NCBI RefSeq assembly: GCF_006540305.1
Contig: NZ_BJOR01000001.1
Coordinates: 5,766,001 to 5,830,000 of the forward strand
From: Streptomyces sp. 6-11-2
GTDB taxonomy: Bacteria > Actinomycetota > Actinomycetes > Streptomycetales > Streptomycetaceae
Direction: 5' to 3'
Length of the DNA: 64,000 bases
Positions within the stretch are counted from its first letter, which is position 1. Every line of letters starts with the position of its first letter. Positions 1-8,623 of this stretch are shown piece after piece. A program made the translations under genes and the position numbers. Under the pieces are notes generated by a model. It was not told where the DNA came from. It ran no database searches and saw only the letters and a program-made list of their open reading frames with translations.

Positions 1-572
1 TCCCCGGCGGGCGCGTCGAACAGCCGCTCCAGCACGGCGTGCACCAGCGTGCCCCGCGTCGCGGCCTCACTCGGCTTCTCCGGCAACCGGTCGATCACCC
101 GGAACCGGTACAGCAACGGACACTGCATGAAGTCCCCGGCCCGCGAGGGAGACAGTGAACTGGGCGGTGCGACAGCCCGGCGGCCCTCCACGCCCGAGCC
201 CCCGTCGCCGCCCGGCACGTCCGCACCCGGCGCCGCGGCCGCCTCGCGTCCGCCTGGCGCCGCGCCATCCGCCACGGGACGGCCGACGCCCTCCTCGCGC
301 ACATCCGCTCCACCACCGTCCGGACCGCCCGCACCGCCCGCGGCCACAGGGCCCGCGTCGCCCCCGCCGGCCGCCGCAGCGTGCGCCGCGCCGGTCGTCG
401 TGTCCTGCCCGGCGGCCGCCTGTGCGGGGACCGTCGTCCGCGCCGCGTCCGGCGGCCGAGCCGTATCCGGCGCGGGCTGCAACTCGGCGGCCCGCGGCGC
501 GCTGTGGCGTGACCGGGCCGGTCCGACGGCGTCGTGCGGGGTGCCGGGCTGGCCCTCCGTGCTCGTCTCCAT
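1..572 (-). CDS. RecB-family PD-(D/E)XK exonuclease, N-terminal part only
   Basis: An open frame runs leftward from an ATG at 572 and leaves the window with no stop, so only about 190 residues are visible. The first 140 or so residues are low-complexity Ala/Gly/Pro/Thr sequence. They are followed by SLSPSRAGDFMQCPLLYRFR and RGTLVHAVLERLF, which match the start of RecB-type PD-(D/E)XK nucleases (S-x-S-x-x-x-x-F-x-x-C-P-x-x-y-x-f and GxxxHxxLE). The catalytic D/E-x-K part lies outside the window. Such single-domain RecB-like proteins are common in actinobacteria and are presumed to act in DNA repair. The low-complexity extension makes the true start uncertain; a start closer to the SLSPSR segment is possible. 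The gene is divergent from the M50 protease. Confidence 0.75.
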   Translation of the reverse strand, partial: METSTEGQPGTPHDAVGPARSRHSAPRAAELQPAPDTARPPDAARTTVPAQAAAGQDTTTGAAHAAAAGGGDAGPVAAGGAGGPDGGGADVREEGVGRPVADGAAPGGREAAAAPGADVPGGDGGSGVEGRRAVAPPSSLSPSRAGDFMQCPLLYRFRVIDRLPEKPSEAATRGTLVHAVLERLFDAPAG

Positions 573-745
573 GCACCAGACCCTACGGCCCACCACTGAC
601 AGTGACCCGGGGACGGTCATGTTGTGTGCGAAGCGGGGAAAACACATGGGGTGCCGGGCGTGACCGGTTGCCACGGCCGCATACCATCGACCCGAGACCT
701 TCCGGCCGTCAGGCACGGAAGACGTGCTTCGAACAAGGGGACACC

Positions 746-2359
746 GTGGACGTGAGCGGCGGGAGCGGACAGCCGCGTTCCGGCAAGGACGAGTCGGCAG
801 ATCGCCGCACGGGCCCGGTGGACCCGGCCCCCGACTCCGTGGGCCCGGGCGCCGAGCCGGCCGACGCGGCCCCGCCCGAGCCGGCCTCGCCGACCGCCAC
901 CCCTGCCCCCGCGGCGGAGGGCGGGACGGAGGAGACGACGGAGACGACGGGGGAGACGGAGGAGCGGGACCGTTCCGGCGACACCCCGTCCCAGCCGCCC
1001 GTCACCGACGACCTCCGCTCCGACGCCCACCCCGAGCGCGCCTACGCCCACGGCGGTGACCCGGCCGCCGGACGCGAAGCCGGTACCCGTCCCGAGGGTC
1101 CCGCCCCCGCTCCCGGCGACCGCACGCGTCCCGAGTCCCACCCCGACCGCACTCTCGCCCGTTCCGGGACCGGACAGGAGCCGCCGCGGCGCCCGAGCGA
1201 CCTCAGGGGCGGGCTCCTCATGGGGCGGCCCTTCGGGGTGCCCGTGTACGTGGCGCCCAGCTGGTTCCTCGTGGCCGCGCTGATCACCTGGGTGTTCGGC
1301 GGACAGCTCGACCGGGTGCTGCCCGAACTCGGCGCGGCCCGCTACCTCGTCGCCCTGTTCTTCGCGGTCGCCTTCTACGGCTCCGTCCTCGTCCACGAAC
1401 TCGCCCACACCATCGCCGCCCTCCGCTTCAAGCTCCCGGTCCGGCGTATCCAGCTCCAGTTCTTCGGCGGCGTCTCCGAGATCGAGAAGGAGGCCGAGAC
1501 CCCCGGCCGCGAGTTCGTCCTGGCCTTCGTCGGCCCGCTGCTGTCGCTGATCCTCGCCGGTGTCTTCTACGCCGCCCTGCGGCCCCTCGAGCGCGGCACG
1601 GTCGCCGGTGTCCTGCTGGCCGGCCTGATGATCTCGAACCTCATCGTGGCCGCCTTCAACCTGCTGCCCGGTCTGCCCCTCGACGGCGGCCGCATGCTCC
1701 GCGCCGTCGTCTGGAAGATCACCGGCAGGCCGATGAGCGGCACCGTCGCCGCCGCCTGGGTCGGCCGCGCGCTCGCGGTCGCCGTCCTGATCGGGCTGCC
1801 CCTGGTCACCCAGTCCGGCGCCCTCGGCCCCACCGCCGAGGACAGCGTCGGCATGGGCACCGTCACCAACGCCCTGCTCGCCGCCATCCTGGCCGCGATC
1901 ATCTGGACCGGCGCCGGCAACAGCCTGCGCATGGCCCGGCTGCGCGAGCACCTCCCCGAACTGCGCGCCCGTGCCCTCACCCGCCGTGCCGTACCGGTCG
2001 AGGGCAACACCTCCCTGGCCGAGGCCCTGCGCCGCGCCAACACCGCCGGCGCCCGCGCCCTGGTCGTCGTCGACGGCCACGGCGAGCCGCTCTCCCTCGT
2101 CCGCGAGTCCGCCATCGTCGGCGTACCCGAACACCGCCGCCCCTGGGTCTACGCCAGCGAACTCGCCCAGGAGCTCACCGACGGCATGCGCGTCTCCGCC
2201 GAACTCGCCGGAGAGGACCTCCTCGACGTGCTCCGCGCCACCCCGGCGACCGAGTACCTCGTGGTGGAGGAGACCGGCGAGATCTACGGCGTGCTGTCCG
2301 CGGCCGACGTGGAGCGCGCCTTCGTGAAGGCCATGGCCCGCCCGTCGGCCTCCGCGTAG
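746..2359 (+). CDS. Site-2-protease-like M50 metallopeptidase with CBS domains
   Basis: This 537-residue intramembrane zinc protease probably cleaves membrane proteins within the bilayer. GTG 746 is chosen because AAGGGG lies 5 bases upstream; the frame stays open further upstream but overlaps the divergent gene. Residues 1-150 are a Pro/Glu/Asp/Thr-rich, probably disordered cytoplasmic tail. Then come several hydrophobic segments with the zinc motif HELAH at 217-221 and the third-ligand motif LLPGLPLDGG (Asp313). The C-terminal 120 or so residues resemble a CBS pair, which in this family is thought to sense adenylates. The substrate cannot be predicted. Actinobacterial relatives (Rip family) process anti-sigma factors, but no anti-sigma gene lies nearby. 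Confidence 0.85.
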   Translation: MDVSGGSGQPRSGKDESADRRTGPVDPAPDSVGPGAEPADAAPPEPASPTATPAPAAEGGTEETTETTGETEERDRSGDTPSQPPVTDDLRSDAHPERAYAHGGDPAAGREAGTRPEGPAPAPGDRTRPESHPDRTLARSGTGQEPPRRPSDLRGGLLMGRPFGVPVYVAPSWFLVAALITWVFGGQLDRVLPELGAARYLVALFFAVAFYGSVLVHELAHTIAALRFKLPVRRIQLQFFGGVSEIEKEAETPGREFVLAFVGPLLSLILAGVFYAALRPLERGTVAGVLLAGLMISNLIVAAFNLLPGLPLDGGRMLRAVVWKITGRPMSGTVAAAWVGRALAVAVLIGLPLVTQSGALGPTAEDSVGMGTVTNALLAAILAAIIWTGAGNSLRMARLREHLPELRARALTRRAVPVEGNTSLAEALRRANTAGARALVVVDGHGEPLSLVRESAIVGVPEHRRPWVYASELAQELTDGMRVSAELAGEDLLDVLRATPATEYLVVEETGEIYGVLSAADVERAFVKAMARPSASA

Positions 2360-2395
2360 GGCCCGTCAGCGTGGTCGGAGGGCCCGTCGGGGACC

Positions 2396-2410
2396 GGTAG
2401 GCTGGTCACA
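2396..2410 (+). promoter_or_regulatory. -10 box for a probably leaderless trmI transcript
   Basis: TAGGCT at 2398-2403 ends 6 bases before the trmI ATG at 2410. No Shine-Dalgarno sequence precedes that ATG. If this is a -10 element, transcription starts at or next to the A of the ATG and the mRNA is leaderless, a common arrangement in Streptomyces. No good -35 hexamer is visible. Confidence 0.45.
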
Positions 2411-3312
2411 TGTCCGAACCGACCGGTGCCGCCCGCCGCCGCGGGCCCTTCAAGGTCGGGGACCAGGTACAGCTGACCGACCCCAAGGGCCGCCACTACA
2501 CGTTCACGCTCGAAGCAGGGAAGAACTTCCACACCCACAAGGGTTCCTTCCCGCACGACGAACTGATCGGCGCACCCGAGGGCAGCGTTGTCCGCACCAC
2601 CGGCAACGTCGCCTACCTCGCGCTGCGCCCCCTGCTCCCCGACTACGTCCTGTCCATGCCCCGCGGGGCAGCCGTCGTCTACCCCAAGGACGCGGGGCAG
2701 ATCCTCGCCTTCGCCGACATCTTCCCCGGCGCACGCGTCGTGGAGGCCGGCGTCGGCTCCGGCTCGCTCAGCAGCTTCCTGCTGCGGGCCATCGGCGACC
2801 AGGGCATGCTGCACAGCTACGAGCGCCGCGCCGACTTCGCCGAGATCGCGCAGGCGAACGTGGAACGCTACTTCGGCGGCCCCCACCCGGCCTGGCAGCT
2901 CACGGTCGGAGACCTCCAGGACAACCTCTCCGACACCGACGTCGACCGTGTCATCCTCGACATGCTCGCCCCCTGGGAGTGCCTGGAGGTTGTCTCCAAG
3001 GCGCTCGTCCCCGGCGGCATCCTGTGCTGCTACGTCGCGACGACCACCCAGCTCGCCCGGACCGTGGAGTCCATCCGCGAGATCGGCTGCTTCAACGAGC
3101 CGACCGCCTGGGAGACGATGATCCGCAACTGGCACATCGAGGGCCTGGCCGTCCGCCCGGACCACCGCATGATCGGCCACACCGGCTTCCTGCTCACCGC
3201 CCGCCGGCTCGCGGACGGCGTCGAGCCGCCCATGCGCCGCCGCCGCCCCGCGAAGGGCGCCTACGGCGAGGACTACGAGGGCCCCAACGCCGACGGCGGC
3301 GCCGCCCGCTGA
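2410..3312 (+). CDS. trmI: tRNA (adenine-58-N1)-methyltransferase TrmI
   Basis: This 300-residue SAM-dependent enzyme methylates N1 of A58 in the tRNA T-loop. The N-terminal small beta domain (residues 13-90) is typical of TrmI, and the Rossmann fold carries the SAM motif EAGVGSGSL at 112-120. The aspartate motif VDRVILDMLAPW follows near residue 180. Length and architecture match actinobacterial TrmI. In mycobacteria and Streptomyces this gene commonly lies beside the proteasome locus, as here. It ends just before a very strong hairpin (3337-3388). The start has no Shine-Dalgarno sequence but a -10-like TAGGCT just upstream, so the transcript is probably leaderless. Confidence 0.93.
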   Translation: MSEPTGAARRRGPFKVGDQVQLTDPKGRHYTFTLEAGKNFHTHKGSFPHDELIGAPEGSVVRTTGNVAYLALRPLLPDYVLSMPRGAAVVYPKDAGQILAFADIFPGARVVEAGVGSGSLSSFLLRAIGDQGMLHSYERRADFAEIAQANVERYFGGPHPAWQLTVGDLQDNLSDTDVDRVILDMLAPWECLEVVSKALVPGGILCCYVATTTQLARTVESIREIGCFNEPTAWETMIRNWHIEGLAVRPDHRMIGHTGFLLTARRLADGVEPPMRRRRPAKGAYGEDYEGPNADGGAAR

Positions 3313-3336
3313 CGCGTCCCGCCGCGCACGCAACAC

Positions 3337-3388
3337 GGGCGCCGTGGCGGAGTTCCCGGCAACCACCGGGAACTCCGCCACGGCGCCC
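3337..3388 (+). terminator. 23-bp perfect hairpin downstream of trmI
   Basis: Bases 3337-3359 pair perfectly with 3366-3388 around a 6-base loop (CAACCA). There is no T tract, as is usual for Streptomyces terminators. The stem is unusually long and perfect and lies between trmI and the next gene, so termination is the likely function. Confidence 0.8.
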
Positions 3389-3482
3389 TCACGTTGCCCC
3401 CACCCCGCCGTTCCCCGCACTGTGACGTGTGGCACGATGCTGGCCACCCCCACCGGCACAGCCCTCGCAGGAGATGCTCCTA

Positions 3483-4061
3483 GTGCAGCAATCCGCCGTT
3501 CCGGAACTGGCCCACACGCACACCCGCCCCATCCACTGGATGGCCACCGCCACCGCGGTCGCCGGTGTGGTCGCCCTCTCCTCGTTCGTGCAGCCCGGCT
3601 CGGCCACGGCCGCCCAGCCGCAGGGCACCCGCGCGAACTCCGCCCCCGCCACCGCGCCGGCCCCGAGCACCACCGGCGTGACCTTCCCGATCGACTGCGG
3701 CCCGGTGCGGGCCGTGGTGGCGAAGAAGGCCTCCGGTGACCTCGACGGGGACGGCAGACCGGAGACCGTGGCCGTCGTGCACTGCGACGCCACCATGGGC
3801 ACACCGCCCGACGCCGTCTACGTCCTCACCCAGGCCGCCGGAGCCGTGGAGCCCCGCGTGGTCGCCACCCTCGTCGAGGCCAAGGACCGGTACTCGGTCA
3901 CGGACTTCGCCGTCCGCGACGGCGCCGTCACCGCGACCCTGCTCGGCTACTCCTCGTCCGACGTGCCGAATTGCTGCCCCGACCTCAAGGACAGCGTGAA
4001 GTGGCGGTGGCAGAACGGCGCGTTCGTCCGCTCCGCGGACGCCGGGGCTCGCGGTGTCTGA
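3483..4061 (+). CDS. Secreted protein of unknown function with Asp-rich loop
   Basis: This 192-residue protein has a likely Sec signal peptide: a hydrophobic stretch at about residues 17-35 followed by SATAAQ, a plausible signal-peptidase site. The chosen GTG at 3483 has AGGAG 9 bases upstream; an in-frame ATG at 3474 sits directly on that ribosome site and is less likely. The mature part contains DLDGDGRPE, which resembles an EF-hand-like or FG-GAP calcium loop, and three conserved-looking cysteines including a CC pair. I do not recognise a family with a known function. The gene lies between the TrmI terminator hairpin and the convergent ferredoxin. Confidence 0.7.
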   Translation: MQQSAVPELAHTHTRPIHWMATATAVAGVVALSSFVQPGSATAAQPQGTRANSAPATAPAPSTTGVTFPIDCGPVRAVVAKKASGDLDGDGRPETVAVVHCDATMGTPPDAVYVLTQAAGAVEPRVVATLVEAKDRYSVTDFAVRDGAVTATLLGYSSSDVPNCCPDLKDSVKWRWQNGAFVRSADAGARGV

Positions 4062-4118
4062 CCGCGTTCCCTGAAAATGTGAGAAAACAGACAATGGTGA
4101 CGCGTCGCGCCGAAGCGG

Positions 4119-4424
4119 TCACTCCGCGTCAGGTCCGTACACCTCGACCCTGTCCGAAACGCGGCGCACGTGGATGCACTCGCCGGGGCACTCCTTGGCC
4201 GAGTCCACCACGTCCGTGAGAAGCGGGAGCGGCACGGGCGTTGCCGCTCCCGCCTCCTGAAGGAGCTCGTCCTGCGGGCTCTTCACATAGGCCAGACCGT
4301 CGATGTCCAGCTCGAAGACCTCCGGCGCGTACTGCGCGCAGATGCCGTCGCCGGTACACAGGTCCTGGTCGATCCAGACCTCCAGTGCCTCGCCACCGTC
4401 CGAGGTCTGCTGCTGCACGGTCAT
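4119..4424 (-). CDS. Single-cluster ferredoxin
   Basis: This 101-residue soluble electron carrier has the cluster motif C-T-G-D-G-I-C near residue 23 and a distal C-P-G-E-C. The second cysteine of the usual CxxCxxC is replaced by Asp (CxxDxxC), which fits a [3Fe-4S] or Asp-ligated [4Fe-4S] cluster. Such ferredoxins often feed P450s; the only P450 in the window is 22 kb away. AGGAG lies just upstream of the ATG at 4424; a GTG two codons later is also possible. The gene is divergent from arc and convergent with the secreted-protein gene. Redox partners are not evident. Confidence 0.85.
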   Translation of the reverse strand: MTVQQQTSDGGEALEVWIDQDLCTGDGICAQYAPEVFELDIDGLAYVKSPQDELLQEAGAATPVPLPLLTDVVDSAKECPGECIHVRRVSDRVEVYGPDAE

Positions 4425-4589
4425 CTCTCCTGCCGTATCACGTCGAGCCGTACGGGAATCCGGCCAGCTCTGACGGGTGTTGAACGTGTCGACCCTACCT
4501 CTGCCCGCTTTCCAATCATGTTCGGTGGGTATTCCCCTGGCGTGAGGGAGAGCGCAAGGGTGAAGATCGGACACACCCCGACAGTCTTT

Positions 4590-4667
4590 GTGATCTAGGG
4601 GTTTCAATCGACACCCACCCAGGTAGGGTCTGGAAGCGTCCAGCTCCCCTTGGAGGAGGTGAGGACC
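4590..4667 (+). promoter_or_regulatory. Promoter and ribosome site of arc
   Basis: TAGGGT at 4624-4629 is a perfect Streptomyces-type -10 box about 38 bases upstream of the arc start. A second possible -10 (TAGGGG) lies near 4596-4601. The -35 region is weak (GTTTCA). The ribosome site is a strong GGAGGAGGTGAGG ending 2 bases before GTG 4668. Confidence 0.5.
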
Positions 4668-6434
4668 GTGGCAGCCCACGACGACGACATGAACCGCGGC
4701 ATCCGCCCGGGACGCGGGTCCGACGACCCGGCCGGGCAGATCGCCTACCTTGAGCAGGAGATCGCCGTCCTGCGCCGCAAGCTCGCCGACTCTCCGCGTC
4801 ACACGAGGATTCTCGAAGAGCGGATCGTCGAGTTGCAGACCAACCTGGCCGGCGTGTCCGCGCAGAACGAACGCCTCGCGAACACGCTCCGCGAGGCCCG
4901 CGACCAGATCGTGGCCCTCAAGGAAGAGGTCGACCGGCTCGCCCAGCCGCCGGCCGGCTTCGGGGTCTTCCTTCAGGCCGTCGAGGACGGCACGGCCGAC
5001 ATCTTCACCGGCGGCCGCAAGCTCCGGGTGAACGTCAGTCCCAGCGTCGAGCTCGACGAGCTCAGGCGCGGCCAGGAAGTGATGCTCAACGAGGCGCTCA
5101 ACGTGGTCGAGGCCATGGAGTTCGAGCGCGTCGGCGACATCGTCACCCTCAAGGAGATCCTCGAGGACGGCGAGCGGGCCCTGGTGCTCGGGCACACCGA
5201 CGAGGAGCGGGTGGTACGGCTCGCCGAGCCGTTGCTGGACGTCACCATCCGCCCCGGCGACGCGCTCCTGCTCGAACCCAGGTCCGGCTACGTCTACGAG
5301 GTCGTGCCCAAGAGCGAGGTCGAGGAACTCGTCCTCGAAGAGGTGCCCGACATCGGCTACGAGCAGATCGGCGGCCTCGGCAACCAGATCGAGGCCATCC
5401 GCGACGCCGTGGAGCTGCCATACCTCTACCCGGACCTGTTCAAGGAGCACGAGCTGCGCCCGCCGAAGGGCGTCCTGCTCTACGGGCCTCCCGGATGCGG
5501 CAAGACGCTCATCGCCAAGGCCGTCGCGAACTCGCTCGCCAAGAAGGTCGCCGAGGTCACCGGGCAGGCGGCGGGCAAGAGCTTCTTCCTCAACATCAAG
5601 GGCCCGGAGCTGCTGAACAAGTACGTCGGCGAGACCGAGCGGCAGATCCGCCTCGTCTTCCAGCGCGCCCGGGAGAAGGCCGGCGAGGGCACCCCCGTGA
5701 TCGTCTTCTTCGACGAGATGGAGTCCCTCTTCCGCACCCGGGGTTCCGGTGTCAGCTCGGACGTGGAGAACACCATCGTCCCCCAGCTGCTCGCCGAGAT
5801 CGACGGTGTGGAAGGCCTGCAGAACGTGGTCGTGATCGGCGCCTCCAACCGCGAGGACATGATCGACCCGGCCATCCTGCGGCCCGGCCGCCTCGATGTG
5901 AAGATCAAGATCGAGCGTCCGGACGCCGAGGCGGCGAAGGACATCTTCGGGAAGTACCTCACCGAGCGCCTCCCGCTGCACTCGGACGACCTCGCGGAAC
6001 ACGGCGGCGCCAAGGACGCCACGGTCCAGGGCATGATCCAGACCGCGGTGGAACACATGTACGCCGAAACCGAGGAGAACCGCTTCCTGGAGGTCACCTA
6101 CGCCAACGGTGACAAGGAAGTCCTGTATTTCAAGGACTTCAACTCCGGCGCCATGATCGAGAACATCGTCGGCCGCGCCAAGAAGATGGCGATCAAGGAC
6201 TTCCTCGAGAAGAACCAGAAGGGTCTCCGCGTCTCCCACCTGCTCCAGGCCTGCGTGGACGAGTTCAAGGAGAACGAGGACCTGCCCAACACCACCAACC
6301 CGGACGACTGGGCCCGGATCTCCGGAAAGAAGGGCGAGCGGATCGTCTACATCCGCACCCTCATCACCGGAAAGCAGGGCGCGGACACCGGACGCTCCAT
6401 CGACACGGTGGCGAACACCGGTCAGTACCTGTAA
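4668..6434 (+). CDS. arc: Proteasome-activating AAA ATPase Arc/Mpa
   Basis: This 588-residue hexameric unfoldase recognises Pup-tagged proteins and feeds them into the 20S core. Residues 20-92 form the coiled coil that captures Pup. They are followed by the tandem OB interdomain region and the AAA module with Walker A GPPGCGKT at 273-280 and Walker B VIVFFDE (D349, E350). The C-terminus is GQYL, the penultimate-Tyr tail that docks into alpha-subunit pockets. GTG 4668 is preferred over an upstream in-frame TTG at 4650 because the strong ribosome site lies between them. Arc heads the dop-pup-prcBA cluster but is separated from dop by a 232-base gap containing a hairpin. Confidence 0.97.
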   Translation: MAAHDDDMNRGIRPGRGSDDPAGQIAYLEQEIAVLRRKLADSPRHTRILEERIVELQTNLAGVSAQNERLANTLREARDQIVALKEEVDRLAQPPAGFGVFLQAVEDGTADIFTGGRKLRVNVSPSVELDELRRGQEVMLNEALNVVEAMEFERVGDIVTLKEILEDGERALVLGHTDEERVVRLAEPLLDVTIRPGDALLLEPRSGYVYEVVPKSEVEELVLEEVPDIGYEQIGGLGNQIEAIRDAVELPYLYPDLFKEHELRPPKGVLLYGPPGCGKTLIAKAVANSLAKKVAEVTGQAAGKSFFLNIKGPELLNKYVGETERQIRLVFQRAREKAGEGTPVIVFFDEMESLFRTRGSGVSSDVENTIVPQLLAEIDGVEGLQNVVVIGASNREDMIDPAILRPGRLDVKIKIERPDAEAAKDIFGKYLTERLPLHSDDLAEHGGAKDATVQGMIQTAVEHMYAETEENRFLEVTYANGDKEVLYFKDFNSGAMIENIVGRAKKMAIKDFLEKNQKGLRVSHLLQACVDEFKENEDLPNTTNPDDWARISGKKGERIVYIRTLITGKQGADTGRSIDTVANTGQYL

Positions 6435-6445
6435 ATGCGGGGTGG

Positions 6446-6475
6446 CTGCGGGTGCCCTCCACGGGGTACCCGCAG
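6446..6475 (+). terminator. Hairpin between arc and dop
   Basis: Bases 6446-6458 pair with 6463-6475 (13 bp with two G-T wobbles) around a 4-base loop. It may end the arc transcript or attenuate read-through into dop. The region from here to 6666 also contains TAGGCT at 6547-6552, a possible -10 for dop. Confidence 0.55.
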
Positions 6476-6666
6476 TCGGCTGTTTCCGGGCCACGCATGG
6501 AGCAGGCAATGACGCAAATGATCTCCCCACCAGCGCAAAGGCGTTCTAGGCTCTTTCGTACCGCCGGGTTGCGCAGTGCGGGGACGGGCACCGCACAGGC
6601 ACCCGGGCATCAGCGGTACTTGAGCGACGCCCACGACCGAGGGCGCCGCCGGGCAAGGAGGGCCGC

Positions 6667-8178
6667 ATGACCGTACGGCGAGTAATGGGCATCGAGACGG
6701 AGTACGGGATCTCCGTCCCCGGCCACCCCAATGCCAATGCCATGCTCACCTCATCCCAGATCGTCAACGCCTACGCGGCGGCCATGCACCGGGCGCGCCG
6801 GGCCCGCTGGGACTTCGAGGAGGAGAATCCGCTGCGGGACGCCCGGGGCTTCGACCTCGCCCGCGAGGCGGCCGACGCCAGCCAGCTCACCGACGAGGAC
6901 ATCGGCCTGGCCAACGTCATCCTCACCAATGGCGCACGGCTCTACGTCGACCATGCCCACCCGGAGTACAGCGCGCCCGAGGTCACCAACCCGCGCGACG
7001 CCGTCCTGTGGGACAAGGCCGGCGAACGGATCATGGCCGAGGCCGCGGAGCGGGCGGCCCAGCTGCCCGGCGCCCAGCCGATCCACCTCTACAAGAACAA
7101 CACCGACAACAAGGGCGCCTCCTACGGCACGCACGAGAACTACCTGATGAAGCGGGAGACCGCCTTCTCCGACATCGTTCGCCACCTCACGCCCTTCTTC
7201 GTCTCCCGCCAGGTCATCACGGGCGCCGGCCGTGTCGGCGTCGGCCAGGACGGCCACGAGCACGGCTTCCAGCTCAGCCAGCGCGCGGACTACTTCGAGG
7301 TCGAGGTCGGTCTGGAGACCACACTCAAGCGGCCGATCATCAACACGCGCGACGAGCCCCACGCCGACGCGGAGAAGTACCGGCGCCTGCATGTGATCAT
7401 CGGCGACGCCAACCTCTCCGAGATCTCCACCTACCTCAAGCTGGGCACGACCGCCCTGGTCCTGTCCATGATCGAGGACGGCTTCATCGCCGTGGACCTG
7501 GCCGTCGACCAGCCCGTACGCACGCTCCACCAGGTCTCGCACGACCCGGGCCTCAAGCGCCTGATCACACTGCGCAGCGGCCGGACACTGACCGCGGTGC
7601 AGCTCCAGATGGAGTACTACGAGCTGTCGCGCAAGTACGTGGAGGAGCGGTTCGGCGCGGACGCCGACGAGCAGACCAAGGACGTGCTGTCCCGCTGGGA
7701 GGACACGCTCAACCGGCTCGAGAACGACCCCATGAGCCTGGCCGGCGAGCTGGACTGGGTCGCCAAGCGGGAGCTCATGGAGGGCTACCGGCGCCGTGAC
7801 GGCCTCGACTGGGACGCCGCCCGCCTCCACCTCGTGGACCTCCAGTACGCGGACGTACGCCCCGACAAGGGCCTGTACAACCGTCTGGTGGCCCGGGGCC
7901 GCATCAAGCGCCTGCTGGACGAGACCGAGGTGGACCGGGCCCGCAGGAAGCCGCCGGAGGACACGCGCGCGTACTTCCGCGGCCGCTGCCTGGAGCAGTA
8001 CGCCGACGACGTCGCCGCGGCCTCCTGGGACTCGGTGATCTTCGATCTGCCGGGCAGGGACTCGCTCCAGCGCGTCCCAACCCTGGAACCGCTTCGCGGA
8101 ACGCGTAATCACGTCAAAGAGCTCCTCGACCGCTGCCGTACCGCGGAAGACCTGGTCAGGGTGCTTTCCGGCGGCTGA
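6667..8178 (+). CDS. dop: Dop: Pup deamidase/depupylase
   Basis: This 503-residue member of the PafA/Dop family has a carboxylate-amine ligase fold. It removes Pup from substrates and, where needed, deamidates the Pup C-terminal Gln. The ATP/Mg-binding MGIETEYG is at 7-14 and the catalytic Asp is D95 in [14 protein letters not shown]. The Dop-specific loop (about 45-80), absent from PafA in this window, is present. GGAGGG lies upstream of ATG 6667. Because Pup here already ends in Glu, deamidation would be unnecessary and depupylation is the likely role. Pup follows 180 bases downstream. Confidence 0.96.
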   Translation: MTVRRVMGIETEYGISVPGHPNANAMLTSSQIVNAYAAAMHRARRARWDFEEENPLRDARGFDLAREAADASQLTDEDIGLANVILTNGARLYVDHAHPEYSAPEVTNPRDAVLWDKAGERIMAEAAERAAQLPGAQPIHLYKNNTDNKGASYGTHENYLMKRETAFSDIVRHLTPFFVSRQVITGAGRVGVGQDGHEHGFQLSQRADYFEVEVGLETTLKRPIINTRDEPHADAEKYRRLHVIIGDANLSEISTYLKLGTTALVLSMIEDGFIAVDLAVDQPVRTLHQVSHDPGLKRLITLRSGRTLTAVQLQMEYYELSRKYVEERFGADADEQTKDVLSRWEDTLNRLENDPMSLAGELDWVAKRELMEGYRRRDGLDWDAARLHLVDLQYADVRPDKGLYNRLVARGRIKRLLDETEVDRARRKPPEDTRAYFRGRCLEQYADDVAAASWDSVIFDLPGRDSLQRVPTLEPLRGTRNHVKELLDRCRTAEDLVRVLSGG

Positions 8179-8213
8179 GCGGATCCCGGACCGGGCGTGT
8201 CCTCCAGGGTGGA

Positions 8214-8300
8214 AATCCCCGGCGCCGGGAATCATCGAGGTGGCCCTCGTACGTTGGAGAAAGTGCGGGGCCGATGTCGGACCCGGCTTGTAGGGTCGGA
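8214..8300 (+). promoter_or_regulatory. Probable pup promoter and upstream palindrome
   Basis: TAGGGT at 8291-8296 is a consensus Streptomyces -10 box about 60 bases upstream of pup. It is preceded by a GC-rich palindrome (CCCGGCGCCGGG, about 8217-8228), which could end the dop transcript. Together they suggest pup has its own promoter inside the cluster. The -35 is unclear. Confidence 0.45.
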
Positions 8301-8358
8301 ACATCACCGATCGGCCGTAATGGCGACCATGTCGGGCGAACTGAGCGGGGTGAGGGTT

Positions 8359-8577
8359 ATGGCAACGAAGGACACCGGCGGCGGGCAGCAGAAGGCCACG
8401 CGTTCCACCGAGGAGGTCGAGGAGCAGTCCCAGGACGCGCAGGCCGCGGACGACCTCAAGGAACGCCACGAGAAGCTGAGCGACGACGTGGACTCCGTGC
8501 TGGACGAGATCGACGACGTACTCGAGGAAAATGCCGAGGATTTCGTGCGCTCCTTCGTGCAAAAAGGTGGAGAGTGA
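8359..8577 (+). CDS. pup: Pup, prokaryotic ubiquitin-like protein
   Basis: This 72-residue disordered modifier is conjugated through its C-terminal Glu to lysines of target proteins by PafA, and is recognised by the Arc coiled coil. The sequence is rich in Glu, Asp, Gln and Lys, with the conserved helix-forming segment DDVDSVLDEIDDVLEENAED and the C-terminus KGGE. The gene encodes Glu, not Gln, at the C-terminus, so no deamidation is required before ligation. ATG 8359 follows GGGGTGAGGG. It is followed by a frameshifted HNH gene and then prcB. Confidence 0.97.
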   Translation: MATKDTGGGQQKATRSTEEVEEQSQDAQAADDLKERHEKLSDDVDSVLDEIDDVLEENAEDFVRSFVQKGGE

Positions 8578-8623
8578 AAGCCATCTAGGTTGTTCGCTTT
8601 CGAAATGAAGGTCGGCGCGGGGG

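Noticed and set aside
4119..6530. 803-codon open frame on the minus strand across arc
   Set aside because: It is an antisense shadow of arc caused by high third-position GC; only the ferredoxin portion at 4119-4424 has protein-family features and a ribosome site.
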